Of a DNA stretch of 64,000 nt, positions 28,516 through 37,939 are shown piece after piece. Origin of the DNA: an uncultured Hyphomicrobiaceae bacterium (GTDB lineage Bacteria; Pseudomonadota; Alphaproteobacteria; Rhizobiales; CALHAX01); contig CALHAX010000021.1 in NCBI GenBank assembly GCA_937931785.1, forward strand, positions 1-64,000. The letters run 5' to 3'. Under the pieces are notes generated by a model, which worked only from the letters and a program-made list of their open reading frames with translations, was not told where the DNA came from and did not search any database. The first letter of the stretch is position 1. Every line of letters begins with the position of its first letter. The translations under genes and the position numbers were made by a program.

Positions 28516-28642
28516 TCAACCCGCCCTCTGGTCCGGATGCATTGTGCGTTGTCTCGGTCCTCCGTCGATAACGGCGCGGGTCGTTTAGCGCAAGTTCGCT
28601 CATGTGACGTCGCACATCCATTCACGAACAGGAAAACAAGCT

Positions 28643-29203
28643 TCAGTGTTTAATGTTACGGCCGCCCAAGACTTTCGGAACAGTGAGCACCAAAATCCAC
28701 AAATCGAACCCCCACGATTGTCTCGTCAGGTATTCTGCATCAAATGCAACTTTTTGTGCCACTGTGAGCGCATCGCGACCATTGACCTGCGCCCAACCGG
28801 TCAATCCCGGAACGAGCCGGTCGATCCCGCGCTGCTTGCGCAATGCGATCAGGTCGGTTTGATTGAAAAGCGCAGGTCGCGGTCCAACAAGCGACATTTC
28901 TCCTCTGAGAATGCACAAGAGCTGTGGAATTTCATCAAGGCTCGTCTTGCGCAACACTTGTCCAATAGGCGTCATCCATGCGTCGGCATCAGACAGTTCA
29001 TGCGATGCAACATTCGGGGTGTCCGCACGCATCGTGCGAAATTTCAACATCATGAACTGAACGCCATGCTGCCCAATACGTGGCGAACGATAGAAGGCCG
29101 GGCCGGGGGACGTCAGCCTGACCGCAATTGCGATCAGCGCCATCGGAAGAAGACAGATCACCAGGCCGCAAAGCACAACAACAATGTCCGTGAGCCGCTT
29201 CAT
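28643..29203 (-). CDS. Undecaprenyl-phosphate sugar phosphotransferase, PglC-like
   Basis: 186 aa, the catalytic module alone without the multi-spanning N-terminal part of WcaJ. The membrane helix (1-30) is followed by GPAFYRSPRIGQHG and KFRTMRAD, then the active Asp-Glu in TSLDEIPQLLCILRGEMSLVGPRP and VPGLTGWAQVNGRD. It moves a sugar-1-phosphate onto undecaprenyl phosphate to start a glycan repeat. First gene of the polysaccharide trio; no glycosyltransferase, flippase or polymerase is in the window. Confidence 0.92.
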   Translation of the reverse strand: MKRLTDIVVVLCGLVICLLPMALIAIAVRLTSPGPAFYRSPRIGQHGVQFMMLKFRTMRADTPNVASHELSDADAWMTPIGQVLRKTSLDEIPQLLCILRGEMSLVGPRPALFNQTDLIALRKQRGIDRLVPGLTGWAQVNGRDALTVAQKVAFDAEYLTRQSWGFDLWILVLTVPKVLGGRNIKH

Positions 29204-29365
29204 ACCAATTCCGATTCCAGATCACAGGAGCAATCTTGTTCACGTTCTCAACGTTACCGTCTCGATCAACCGTTGCCGACTGTCGCCGGGCGGGCACGTA
29301 TTAGCCTATTTGCTCAGTGAACGCCCTTCGAATTCTCCAACTGTCCGAAAGATTTTTCGAATCCG

Positions 29366-31387
29366 TCATACCTGCTCTCGCGGGATCGTTTCAGACCATG
29401 TTTTTTCGTGAAACAGATCATCACCTTCATAGGCTTCAACGCTCGCCTTGATATGGAATGCAGCATTGTCTGAATGCATGGATATGCGCGCTTCAGTCCG
29501 CACGGACCAGCCTTCCCGATCGAGGGTCTGTGTCCAGTGTGCCGCCATGCTTGCGCATAACGGATCGGCGGGGTGAATACGTTGCACCTCACGAGCGCAC
29601 TGCGACGTGGTCAATCGCGTATCCAGATCCTCGCTCTCGCCGAAATCGTCCAATATGTGCAATGACATCGCGCCCGTCGCCTGATCCGTCTCCAGTCTTC
29701 GCGTGTGCTCCTCCTCGCGAATGGTGCGCAGGCTCTGCTCCGGGGCCGCTTGTGGTTTTTCAAACAGATCTGACGGACTATCGCTGGCACAACCTTCACA
29801 GACTGGCACGCTGAGAACAGCGTCTGCCAGTGCGATCTCAAACGTAACGCGCTCTGGCGTCGGCCAGATTAACGGCCAATAAGCGGAAGATATCGAGAGC
29901 CGCAAGCTGTGACCGGCGGGTACACGATACCCGACATCGTCCAGTTGAAGCCGCACGTTCATCCATTCGCCCGGCACAACGGGTTGCGGCGCGGCACTGC
30001 CGTTTCTATGGCGCAGGTTCATGACCTCGTGCGTGATGCGCGTGACGGACCCATCCGGGCGCACATCGCACAAACGCGCGGCGATGTTTGCATACGCCTT
30101 GTCTGCCTTGAGTTTGATATCGACGGTCGCAGCGCCCAGCACATCGAGCGTTTCCAACAGTGGAGCGCTGTCGAATGTGATTGAAAGTGCGTCATCCCGC
30201 CGTTGATCACCTGGCAGATCGGGTCCAAGCCAGATGGCACAATACTCTCCACCATCATGACCACATGTTTCGGGAGAGGAAATATGTAACGTCTCAGTGC
30301 CCCCTGCTCCTGACGCTTCGACCAGTTGCCCCGGTGCCAGCCCCCACGCCTTCCGATTCTGCGATTGTGCTGGCCAAACTGGAGCACTTACCCAACGTCC
30401 CGCCCGCTCCGTATACCAGGTTTGAGGTGGTGCGCTGTTCATGACGTAAGCACGCAGATCGGGATCACCCTCTACTCCCGTTTCCACTCCCTTGAGCCAA
30501 TGGTCCCACCAACGCAAGGCTTCCTGGAGGAATCCGATGCGGGGTTCAGGAACCGCAAAATGTGGATATTTATGTACCCATGGCCCAATGATCGCCTTGC
30601 GTGGACAGGTCAGCCCTTCGAGCATGCGCGGAATGGCGTTGGAATAGGCGTCGCCCCAACCGCCGACGAGCAATGTTGCGGCCTGAACAGATGAAAAATC
30701 CTCACAAATCGAGCCATGATGCCAATATGCGTCACGCGTCTGGTGGCGGAGCCACGTATCGATCAAAAGCGGTTGCGCTTCAAGACGCTCTTTCCACATA
30801 CCGCGCCACGCTGGACCGACCAGATCAGGATCGGGTGGACGAGAGGAATACGACAGCATGGTCGCCCCCCACCCCAGATTTTCATTCAGCAAACACCCAC
30901 CGGAAAAATGGATATCGTCCGCGAACCGATCGTCCGTGGAACAGAGTGTGATGACAGCCTTCAAGGCTGACGGCTGGAGTGCGGCAACCTGGAGCCCGTT
31001 GAACCCACCCCATGAGATACCCATCATTCCAACAGAGCCATCACACCACGATTGAGCAACCAGCCAATCGATGATTGCCAGGGCGTCGTCCTGTTCCTGT
31101 CGTGTGTACTCATCCGTCATCAAACCTTCGGACTCGCCATTCCCGCGGATATCAACCCGCACGCAGGCATATCCATGACCGGCGAAATAAGGATGTGTCA
31201 GCGCATCGCGAGCGGCCGTGCCATCCCGTTTGCGATACGGCAGATATTCAAGAATGGCTGGAACCGGAGACTGCGATGCGCTTTCGGGCTTCCAGATCCG
31301 GGCTGCGAGTTTTGTGCCGTCCGGCATCGGAATCCAGACGTTCTCGTCACAGGACACCTTATTTGGATACTCCAAAACGTATTCCAT
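29366..31387 (-). CDS. CocE/NonD family serine hydrolase (X-Pro dipeptidyl-peptidase fold)
   Basis: 673 aa, cytoplasmic (no signal peptide). The S15 alpha/beta-hydrolase domain has nucleophile Ser125 in GISWGGFNG, an acid in an Asp region near 290-320, and GRNGNGESEG-type motifs before it (VRVDIRGNGESEG). The C-terminal jelly-roll domain starts near 330. Relatives include cocaine esterase, glutaryl-7-ACA acylase and X-Pro peptidases. Physiological substrate unknown. It is separated from the downstream sugar transferase by 162 nt. Confidence 0.87.
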   Translation of the reverse strand: MEYVLEYPNKVSCDENVWIPMPDGTKLAARIWKPESASQSPVPAILEYLPYRKRDGTAARDALTHPYFAGHGYACVRVDIRGNGESEGLMTDEYTRQEQDDALAIIDWLVAQSWCDGSVGMMGISWGGFNGLQVAALQPSALKAVITLCSTDDRFADDIHFSGGCLLNENLGWGATMLSYSSRPPDPDLVGPAWRGMWKERLEAQPLLIDTWLRHQTRDAYWHHGSICEDFSSVQAATLLVGGWGDAYSNAIPRMLEGLTCPRKAIIGPWVHKYPHFAVPEPRIGFLQEALRWWDHWLKGVETGVEGDPDLRAYVMNSAPPQTWYTERAGRWVSAPVWPAQSQNRKAWGLAPGQLVEASGAGGTETLHISSPETCGHDGGEYCAIWLGPDLPGDQRRDDALSITFDSAPLLETLDVLGAATVDIKLKADKAYANIAARLCDVRPDGSVTRITHEVMNLRHRNGSAAPQPVVPGEWMNVRLQLDDVGYRVPAGHSLRLSISSAYWPLIWPTPERVTFEIALADAVLSVPVCEGCASDSPSDLFEKPQAAPEQSLRTIREEEHTRRLETDQATGAMSLHILDDFGESEDLDTRLTTSQCAREVQRIHPADPLCASMAAHWTQTLDREGWSVRTEARISMHSDNAAFHIKASVEAYEGDDLFHEKTWSETIPREQV

Positions 31388-31639
31388 CCGTACCTCAACT
31401 GTGAGTCATCATTCCCGAGAGGCTTCAAGTGAACTTAAAAATGTACGTGTTTCAAGTTGCTATAACCGCTTGCACGTCTTTCATTTATTCGGAGAACGGA
31501 CATCTGGCGTTACATGTGTTGTCATGCCGCAGAAACGAAGCTGTACGGGCATCCAGCCTCTCGGATACGGTTACAGAGAGTTGATCAAATATCAGCTCCG
31601 ACCAATGCGAACCTCAGTCAAAAAATCGAAAGTTACGGT
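31388..31639. other. Divergent intergenic region upstream of the CocE and S-formylglutathione hydrolase genes
   Basis: About 250 bp more AT-rich than its neighbours, with no credible gene. It should contain promoters for both divergent genes; no consensus I trust is visible (a TATAAC at 31461 lacks a matching -35). Confidence 0.4.
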
Positions 31640-32485
31640 ATGGCACTCGAACAGATTGCAGAAACCTCCTGCTTTGGTGGTCGCCAGCTCAGATTCACCC
31701 ATCAATCTGACGCCTGCAACTGCACTATGACTTTTGCAACCTATCTGCCACCACAGGCTGAAAACGGACCTGTTCCCGTTCTCTATTGGCTTTCCGGTCT
31801 CACATGTACGGACGAAAATTTTTCGCAGAAAGCTGGCGCTCAGCGATATGCGGCGGAGCATGGCATCGCAATTGTTGCGCCTGATACGAGCCCCCGAGGT
31901 GACGATGTGCCAGACGCCTCCGACGGAGCCTACGATTTTGGTCTCGGTGCAGGGTTTTACGTCAATGCAACGCAATCACCATGGTCGAAGCATTACAATA
32001 TGTATGACTATATTACCAAGGAACTTCCCAAAGCCGTTGAAGGCAATTTGCCAGTTCATCCAGAACGCAAATCTATTTCTGGCCATTCCATGGGCGGACA
32101 TGGTGCCTTGACGATTGCTTTGAAAAACCCGGGTGAGTATCGCTCGGTTTCTGCATTCTCGCCAATTGTTGCACCAAGTCAGGTTCCATGGGGGGAAAAA
32201 GCACTCGGAGGTTATCTTGGGGAAGACAAAACCGCATGGGTTGAATATGACGCATGCAGCCTAATTGGCAAGGCCAGTGAGAAACTACAACTGCTTGTTG
32301 ATCAGGGTGCGGCAGACAATTTTCTGGAAAACCAGCTCAAACCCGAGCTTCTCAAACAAGCCTGTGACGCGGCAAACCACCCGCTCACGCTCAGAATTTC
32401 ACCTGGTTACGATCATAGTTACTACTTCATTTGTTCTTTTATTGGCGATCACCTGTTACATCACGCAGAAGCCTTGAACTCATAA
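31640..32485 (+). CDS. frmB: S-formylglutathione hydrolase
   Basis: 281 aa, esterase-D family. Nucleophile Ser150 in SGHSMGGHGAL, His in SPGYDHSYYFI, and family motifs WLSGLTCTDENF and APDTSPRGDDVPD. It hydrolyses S-formylglutathione to formate and glutathione, the last step of glutathione-dependent formaldehyde removal. ATG 31640 is chosen from family length; the upstream open frame has no homologous residues. The glutathione-dependent dehydrogenase gene is not in the window. Confidence 0.92.
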   Translation: MALEQIAETSCFGGRQLRFTHQSDACNCTMTFATYLPPQAENGPVPVLYWLSGLTCTDENFSQKAGAQRYAAEHGIAIVAPDTSPRGDDVPDASDGAYDFGLGAGFYVNATQSPWSKHYNMYDYITKELPKAVEGNLPVHPERKSISGHSMGGHGALTIALKNPGEYRSVSAFSPIVAPSQVPWGEKALGGYLGEDKTAWVEYDACSLIGKASEKLQLLVDQGAADNFLENQLKPELLKQACDAANHPLTLRISPGYDHSYYFICSFIGDHLLHHAEALNS

Positions 32486-32745
32486 CTGGTGTTACTACTA
32501 TTTAACCCAACAGTTCTGTACGAATATAGCGCTCAATGCATCGACGCCTGTTCAATTTTACGATAGCAGGGTGATATATTCTTAAATCGTACGTATTTTC
32601 CGACGTTTTCATGTGCGGCCAATTGTTGCAATATGCTGCAAATTCAATGTTTTGTTCATAATGACAAAATATTATATTTACGACTTATTAAGTTCTAATA
32701 TATACCTCCAGAATTCAACGAAAAATCCAGAGGAACTTTTTAACG
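32486..32745. promoter_or_regulatory. AT-rich leader of the H-NS-like gene
   Basis: This 260-bp gap becomes extremely AT-rich: only 11 of 60 bases in 32641-32700 are G or C, far below the rest of the window. Such DNA is the kind bound by H-NS proteins, so autoregulation is plausible. GAGGA lies 11 nt before the ATG. Confidence 0.5.
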
Positions 32746-33066
32746 ATGGCACGCGTAAATCTCGCGAAATTATCCAAGGCGGAACTTGAAGCACTGGAAG
32801 GTGAACTTGTTGCTGCCAAACGTGAACGGGCAGAATCCGAGTTGCAGGAACTGCGCGATGACGTAACCGCACTGCTTGAAAAACGCGGCTACACATTCGC
32901 AGAAGTCTTTGGCAAGGGTACAGGTCGCAAAACCGGACCAGTCAAACCGAAATTCCGCAATCCGAAAAACCCAAGCGACACCTGGACCGGACGTGGACGC
33001 CGTCCAAGGTGGCTCGAAGCTGAATTGAAAAAAGGAAAATCTGTAAATTCTTTCCTTATCAAGTAA
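32746..33066 (+). CDS. H-NS family nucleoid protein (HvrA-like)
   Basis: 106 aa. Residues 1-47 are a charged helix for oligomerisation (LAKLSKAELEALEGELV). The C-terminal DNA-binding domain holds TWTGRGRRPRW at 79-89, the H-NS core loop that reads the AT-rich minor groove, followed by LEAELKKGKSVNSFLI. Proteins of this type regulate photosynthesis, acid or virulence genes and silence foreign DNA. Single gene behind an AT-rich leader. Confidence 0.92.
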   Translation: MARVNLAKLSKAELEALEGELVAAKRERAESELQELRDDVTALLEKRGYTFAEVFGKGTGRKTGPVKPKFRNPKNPSDTWTGRGRRPRWLEAELKKGKSVNSFLIK

Positions 33067-33137
33067 TGAATTGGCGGATTTCTTTTTTTACTCCTGCATC
33101 ACAGCCTGAATTCCACTGGCTTACAGGATCTTTAATA

Positions 33138-33770
33138 TCAGGGAGAACCGCTTGTCTTTATTCCGCTTGATGAAGACTGCGGTTCTCCACTCAAACAGCT
33201 CGCAATAAATCTCATAATTCCCGGATCATCCCAATCTGCATCCTGCAACACAGCAGCGATCTCGTGGCCATGGCTGTCGATCAGCAATGTGGTCGGCAAT
33301 GACGCGATGCGTGCGGCCTTCATAAACGATCGCCCCGGGTCCCAATAAGGCGACAGGGCAGTTGCATCGACTTTTGCGAGAAATGCGGCAACGGCGGCTG
33401 AGGATGTCAGATCCTCGTTGACCACGACAATATCAATTCCGCGATCCCTGAGAGCAACTTTCAATCGGTTGAGTGCAGGGAGCTCCTTGACGCACGGGGG
33501 GCACCATGTTACCCAGACGTTGAGAAGTACCGCGTGCCCTTTCCAGTTTGTTATGGAATGTACCGAATTCGCCGCACCGCGAAACGTCGCAGTGGTAACG
33601 GGTTTGACTCCGTCCACCGGAAGATATCCGGACAAATAAACATCGCGCGCTCGCGAGGCTGCGCACTTGCCTGGTTCGTTCTCGACAATGGTACGGCTTT
33701 GACCTGCTGCCCCGGCAACTGCACATGGCCCAATCGTGAAAACAAAAAGTAATGTCAGAAGAAAACGCAT
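33138..33770 (-). CDS. Exported thioredoxin-like protein (TlpA type)
   Basis: 210 aa with a signal peptide (1-22). The redox motif WCPPC (Cys90, Cys93) sits in a TlpA-like fold (HAVLLNVWVTWCPPCVKELPALN) with the cis-Pro in IASLPTTLLID. Likely reduces periplasmic disulfides, for example in cytochrome or copper-site assembly. Downstream of cueR on the same strand (22-nt gap), suggesting a copper-linked role. The last codons contain a 10-bp inverted repeat (33142-33151 and 33179-33188). Confidence 0.87.
   Translation of the reverse strand: MRFLLTLLFVFTIGPCAVAGAAGQSRTIVENEPGKCAASRARDVYLSGYLPVDGVKPVTTATFRGAANSVHSITNWKGHAVLLNVWVTWCPPCVKELPALNRLKVALRDRGIDIVVVNEDLTSSAAVAAFLAKVDATALSPYWDPGRSFMKAARIASLPTTLLIDSHGHEIAAVLQDADWDDPGIMRFIASCLSGEPQSSSSGIKTSGSP
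33142..33188 (-). repeat. 10-bp perfect inverted repeat at the end of the TlpA-like gene
   Basis: GGAGAACCGC and GCGGTTCTCC are separated by 27 nt and overlap the last coding residues. A possible mRNA 3' structure between two convergent genes; no T-run follows. Confidence 0.45.
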
Positions 33771-33792
33771 CGCATGCCGTTCGTTTCAATTT

Positions 33793-34191
33793 TCATTCGT
33801 CGCGTTCCGTACCGGACAGACCATTGAGTATAGGGCAATCCGGACGCTGATCACCGTGACATGCTTTCACAAGTGCATGAAGTGTGTCGCGCAAATCCTT
33901 CATCTCGGCGATCTTCGAATCGATCTCGCGTAGATGGCCATTGGCAAGTTGCTTTACGTCTGCACTGGCCCGCCCCTGATCTTCATAGAGTGAAAGAAGC
34001 TGACGACAGGTTTCCAACGGAAAACCCAAACTGCGTGCGCGATGTAGAAACGCGAGTTTGTGCACGTCCTGAATACTATAATCACGATATCCGTTTTCGC
34101 GACGGGTTGGCGCAATCAGTTTGCGATCCTCGTAATACCGAATGGTTTTTGTCGGTAAACCAGACTTGCGTGCGGCATCTCCAATGTTCAT
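33793..34191 (-). CDS. cueR: Copper-responsive MerR-type regulator CueR
   Basis: 132 aa from ATG 34191 (GGAG 4 nt upstream). The winged-helix domain starts MNIGDAARKSGLPTKTIRYYED, then a dimer helix, then the metal loop with Cys111 and Cys119 (ACHGDQRPDCPIL), spaced as in E. coli CueR and suited to Cu(I)/Ag(I). It should activate the copA promoter at 36634-36664. The gene follows copA by 16 nt, so the regulator is in the operon it controls. Confidence 0.93.
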   Translation of the reverse strand: MNIGDAARKSGLPTKTIRYYEDRKLIAPTRRENGYRDYSIQDVHKLAFLHRARSLGFPLETCRQLLSLYEDQGRASADVKQLANGHLREIDSKIAEMKDLRDTLHALVKACHGDQRPDCPILNGLSGTERDE

Positions 34192-34207
34192 GACGCTCCA
34201 CCGTTTT

Positions 34208-36598
34208 TCATCGCTCAAGATCAATCGTGTTCAATCGCAACGCATTCGCTATGACCGATAGCGATGACAGGCTCATTGCTGCAGCCGCAATTGCGGGCGA
34301 TAGCAGAATTCCAAACGTTGGATATAGTATTCCCGCTGCGATCGGCACGCCTATCATATTGTATCCGAAAGCGAAGGCGAGATTCTGCCAGATATTACGC
34401 ACGCTCGCCTTTGCGAGTGTGTGCGCTCGCACGAGGGCTGCTGGATCGCCGCCTATCAGCGTGATGCCTGCGTTTTCAATTGCAATGTCTGTTCCTGTGC
34501 CCATGGCAATGCCGATATCAGCACTGGCGAGGGCGGGCGCATCGTTGATACCGTCGCCGACAACAGCCACGATATACCCGTCAGCCTTGAATTTCGTAAC
34601 GAGTGCTGCCTTGTCCTCAGGCTTCTGTTCGGCATGAACGCTGGCAATGCCGAGGCGATTCGCAACGGCTGTTGCTGTCGACGTCGCATCCCCTGTCGCC
34701 ATGACGACCTCCAGCCCTGCTCCCTGCAGCGCGCGAACGGCATCTGAGGCATTCGCACGAACGGGATCTGCAACAGCAATGAGGCCTGCGAAATCATGGT
34801 CAATGGCGACATACATGACGGTCTGCCCTTGTGCGGCTCTCCTTTCAACTTCTGACAGAACGTCACGGACATCGATACCGACCGCAGTCATCAAACCAGC
34901 ATTTCCGATCGCAACGCCGCGCCCGGAGACTTGACCGAAGATACCACCGCCGACGTGCGCTACAACATCTGACACGGGTTCAAGACGAGTGATGTTACGC
35001 TCTTTAGCTGCATCAACGACTGCCAATGCCAGTGGATGTTCGCTGGACCTTTCTAAAGCTGCCGCGTGCGCCAGAATATCGAGATCCGTGTATGGGCCGT
35101 GAGGTAAAAGCTCTGTTACGACAGGCTTTCCCTCCGTCAGAGTTCCAGTCTTGTCTATCACAATTGTCGTGACATCTGACATACGCTCCAGGGCAGCCGC
35201 ATCCCGGATCAGAACACCTGCACTAGCCCCCTTTCCAGTGGCAACCATGATGGACATGGGGGTCGCCAACCCCAGCGCACAGGGACAGGCTATGATCAAC
35301 ACCGCGACGGCGGCCAGCATTGCGTGGGCCAATGCGGGAGATGGACCAAGCATTGCCCAGGTGAAAAAAGCGATCACTGCAACAGCAAGCACTGTCGGTA
35401 CGAACCATGCAGCAACCCGGTCCACACGCGCCTGTACGGGTGCGCGACTGCGTTGCGCCTCTGCTACAAGTTGGACGATCTGCGCCAGACGCGTTTCCGC
35501 TCCGATTTTCTCCGCAGACATTATGAAGCTACCGGTGGTGTTCAACGTTCCGGCTATCACATCATCGTCGACGTCCATGCTCACAGGCAAAGGTTCACCG
35601 GTCAACATGGACTGGTCGATGGCAGAACGACCGGACAAGATACGTCCGTCGACCGGGATACTTTCGCCAGGAAGAATACGGATTTCATCTCCGACCATGA
35701 TTTCCGTTACCGGCACTGTTTCGTCCGTTGCTCCATCAGATCGAACACGACGGGCGGTTTTTGGTGCAAGATCAAGCAAGCTGGCTATGGCAGCACCAGT
35801 TCGTGCACGAGCACGCAGTTCGAGAATCTGCCCGAGGAGAACCAGAACCACAATCACGGCTGCGGATTCGAAATAGACGGGTACGTGTTCGTTCGCTCCG
35901 CGGAACCCGACCGGGAAAATATCAGGAACAATGGTGGCGACCGTGCTGTAGGCAAACGCGACGCCGACGCCAATCGCGATCAGAGTCCACATGTTGAGGT
36001 TGCCAGTCCGGACCGACGCCCAGCCGCGTTCAAAGAATGGGTGCGCACACCAAAGAACGACGGGCGCTGCCAGCAGCAGTTCTGCCCGCGGCGCGAACCC
36101 GCCCAGCACGGCTGTGACCGGGAGGCCCACCATTGGCCCCATTGCAATCAGGAACAAGGGCACAGTGAAGGCTAACCCAATCCAGAACCGGCGCGTGAAA
36201 TCGACAAGCTCAGGGCTCGGACCTGCGTTTGGATCCGGTAGGCCCATGGGTTCCAATGCCATGCCACATACCGGGCAGGTGTCCGGTCCGTCGCGGACAA
36301 TTTCCGGATCCATCGGGCAGGTGTAGAGCGTGCCTGCGGGCATGGCCTCTGGAGGTGGGGGACCGTCCTTGTATTTGTCCGGATCGGCGTCGAATTTCGT
36401 CTTGCAAGACGCCGCGCAGAAAAGAATCCTTGCTCCCTGGTGCTCGGACGTATGCTTGCAGGTGGCAGGGTCGACGGTCATTCCGCAAACGGGATCGCGC
36501 ACGGTTCCATCGTCATTCATCCCTGTCCCAGCGATCTGCAACGCGCTGTCATGCCCACTATCAGGACAGCATCCAGTCGATTTGACGTCACGTTGCAT
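34208..36598 (-). CDS. copA: Copper-translocating P1B ATPase CopA
   Basis: 796 aa from ATG 36598. The N-terminus has a CC pair (10-11), a YHS domain (33-80) and a heavy-metal-binding domain YTCPMDPE...CPVCGM (92-113), but no HMA domain. Membrane part with the CPC motif at 438-440 (IIACPCALG), phosphorylation site DKTGTLTEG near 480, and [10 protein letters not shown]. It exports Cu(I). An in-frame GTG at 36634 is ruled out because it overlaps the -10 of the CueR-type promoter. First gene of copA-cueR-tlpA. Confidence 0.95.
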   Translation of the reverse strand: MQRDVKSTGCCPDSGHDSALQIAGTGMNDDGTVRDPVCGMTVDPATCKHTSEHQGARILFCAASCKTKFDADPDKYKDGPPPPEAMPAGTLYTCPMDPEIVRDGPDTCPVCGMALEPMGLPDPNAGPSPELVDFTRRFWIGLAFTVPLFLIAMGPMVGLPVTAVLGGFAPRAELLLAAPVVLWCAHPFFERGWASVRTGNLNMWTLIAIGVGVAFAYSTVATIVPDIFPVGFRGANEHVPVYFESAAVIVVLVLLGQILELRARARTGAAIASLLDLAPKTARRVRSDGATDETVPVTEIMVGDEIRILPGESIPVDGRILSGRSAIDQSMLTGEPLPVSMDVDDDVIAGTLNTTGSFIMSAEKIGAETRLAQIVQLVAEAQRSRAPVQARVDRVAAWFVPTVLAVAVIAFFTWAMLGPSPALAHAMLAAVAVLIIACPCALGLATPMSIMVATGKGASAGVLIRDAAALERMSDVTTIVIDKTGTLTEGKPVVTELLPHGPYTDLDILAHAAALERSSEHPLALAVVDAAKERNITRLEPVSDVVAHVGGGIFGQVSGRGVAIGNAGLMTAVGIDVRDVLSEVERRAAQGQTVMYVAIDHDFAGLIAVADPVRANASDAVRALQGAGLEVVMATGDATSTATAVANRLGIASVHAEQKPEDKAALVTKFKADGYIVAVVGDGINDAPALASADIGIAMGTGTDIAIENAGITLIGGDPAALVRAHTLAKASVRNIWQNLAFAFGYNMIGVPIAAGILYPTFGILLSPAIAAAAMSLSSLSVIANALRLNTIDLER

Positions 36599-36633
36599 GC
36601 GTTTGCACCAGTTGGGGTTGTGAATTGATGGCA

Positions 36634-36664
36634 CAGTTACGCCTTCCAGTTACTGGAAGGTCAA
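36634..36664 (-). promoter_or_regulatory. CueR-type copA promoter and operator
   Basis: On the minus strand -35 TTGACC (36659-36664) and -10 TAACTG (36634-36639) are 19 nt apart, the over-long spacer typical of MerR-family promoters. A perfect dyad with a single central base, CCTTCCAGT-T-ACTGGAAGG as read on plus (36642-36660), overlaps the spacer and matches the CueR/CopA box pattern. Transcription would begin near 36627. Confidence 0.93.
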
Positions 36665-36814
36665 GCGATTGGGCAAAACGCTTGCGTGCGGCCTTACAGA
36701 TTTCGGTGCACGGGCAAATCATGTTAGAGAGCCACGAGAACAAAAGCGCAACGATTGGTTCATCCGACTCGCTGAGGGTGTGGCAAACCAAAGGATTGGC
36801 GTGAGGGGCGATGC

Positions 36815-37891
36815 ATGACGGACGAGCGGATCATCGACGGGACACAGCGCGATCCGGAGGAGCAGGACGCTGCGCTGCGACCGTCCGGCCTTGACGAGTT
36901 CATCGGACAGGAGCGTGCGCGCGCCAATCTCAAGGTGTTCATTGAAGGCGCAAAGAAACGCGGCGATGCGCTGGACCACGTTCTGTTTGCAGGGCCACCC
37001 GGACTTGGCAAGACAACACTCAGCCAGATCATGGCCCGCGAACTAGGCACGGGGTTTCGTGCGACGTCTGGCCCGGTGATCGCGAAGGCGGGCGACCTTG
37101 CGGCGCTACTCACCAACCTTGAAGAGCGCGATGTGTTGTTCATCGACGAAATTCACCGGTTGAGCCCAGCGGTAGAGGAAATTCTTTACCCAGCGATGGA
37201 GGATTTCCAGCTCGACCTGATTATTGGCGAGGGACCTGCGGCCCGGTCCGTGCGGATCGACCTGCCGCGTTTCACCTTGGTGGGTGCAACGACGCGCGCC
37301 GGATTGCTGACGACACCGTTGCGCGACCGGTTCGGCATTCCCATACGGCTGAATTTCTATGAAGAACACGAGCTTGTGGAGATCGTGGCGCGCGGTGCAC
37401 GGTTACTGAACGTCAACATGAGTCCGGATGGCGCACTGGAAGTGGCACGGCGTGCGCGCGGAACGCCCCGTGTGGCCGGGAGATTATTGCGGAGAGTACG
37501 CGATTTTGCCTCCTTCGAGGACGCAGAAGTGGTGAACGCAGAAGTTGCTGACCGTGCACTTGGGCAGCTTGAGGTCGACAGCCGTGGGCTGGATGCGCTG
37601 GATCATCGTTATTTGATGTGTATCGCAAAAAACTACGACGGCGGACCGGTAGGGATCGAAACGATGGCTGCAGCGCTGTCCGAACCGCGCGATGCCATTG
37701 AAGAGATCGTAGAACCGTATCTGTTGCAGCAGGGTTTCATTGGCCGGACGCCCCGCGGACGCGTTCTGACATTGAACGCCTATCGCCATCTCGGCTTGAC
37801 GCGATCATCGTCCGCAGAAGAACGGCAGATGGGATTGTTCGGGAGTGGCAAGGCGGACAATGACGACGGTGGTGCGGAAGAGACGGGGTAG
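36815..37891 (+). CDS. ruvB: Holliday junction branch-migration helicase RuvB
   Basis: 358 aa, normal length. [19 protein letters not shown] at the start, Walker [13 protein letters not shown] near 60, Walker B FIDEIHRL, sensor-1 [21 protein letters not shown], and the winged C-terminal domain ending with [16 protein letters not shown]. It drives branch migration with RuvA. Unusual context: ruvC and ruvA are not upstream; the divergent copA is. ybgC, the usual downstream neighbour in alphaproteobacteria, lies 23 kb away. Confidence 0.98.
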   Translation: MTDERIIDGTQRDPEEQDAALRPSGLDEFIGQERARANLKVFIEGAKKRGDALDHVLFAGPPGLGKTTLSQIMARELGTGFRATSGPVIAKAGDLAALLTNLEERDVLFIDEIHRLSPAVEEILYPAMEDFQLDLIIGEGPAARSVRIDLPRFTLVGATTRAGLLTTPLRDRFGIPIRLNFYEEHELVEIVARGARLLNVNMSPDGALEVARRARGTPRVAGRLLRRVRDFASFEDAEVVNAEVADRALGQLEVDSRGLDALDHRYLMCIAKNYDGGPVGIETMAAALSEPRDAIEEIVEPYLLQQGFIGRTPRGRVLTLNAYRHLGLTRSSSAEERQMGLFGSGKADNDDGGAEETG

Positions 37892-37939
37892 GGCTGCACT
37901 CCACCAGAGTTGAACCTCGCTCCTTGAGAGGCTGTGATC

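Noticed and set aside
36599-36634. GTG start for copA at 36634
   Set aside because: It overlaps the -10 element of the CueR-type promoter, so it would lie upstream of the transcript start.
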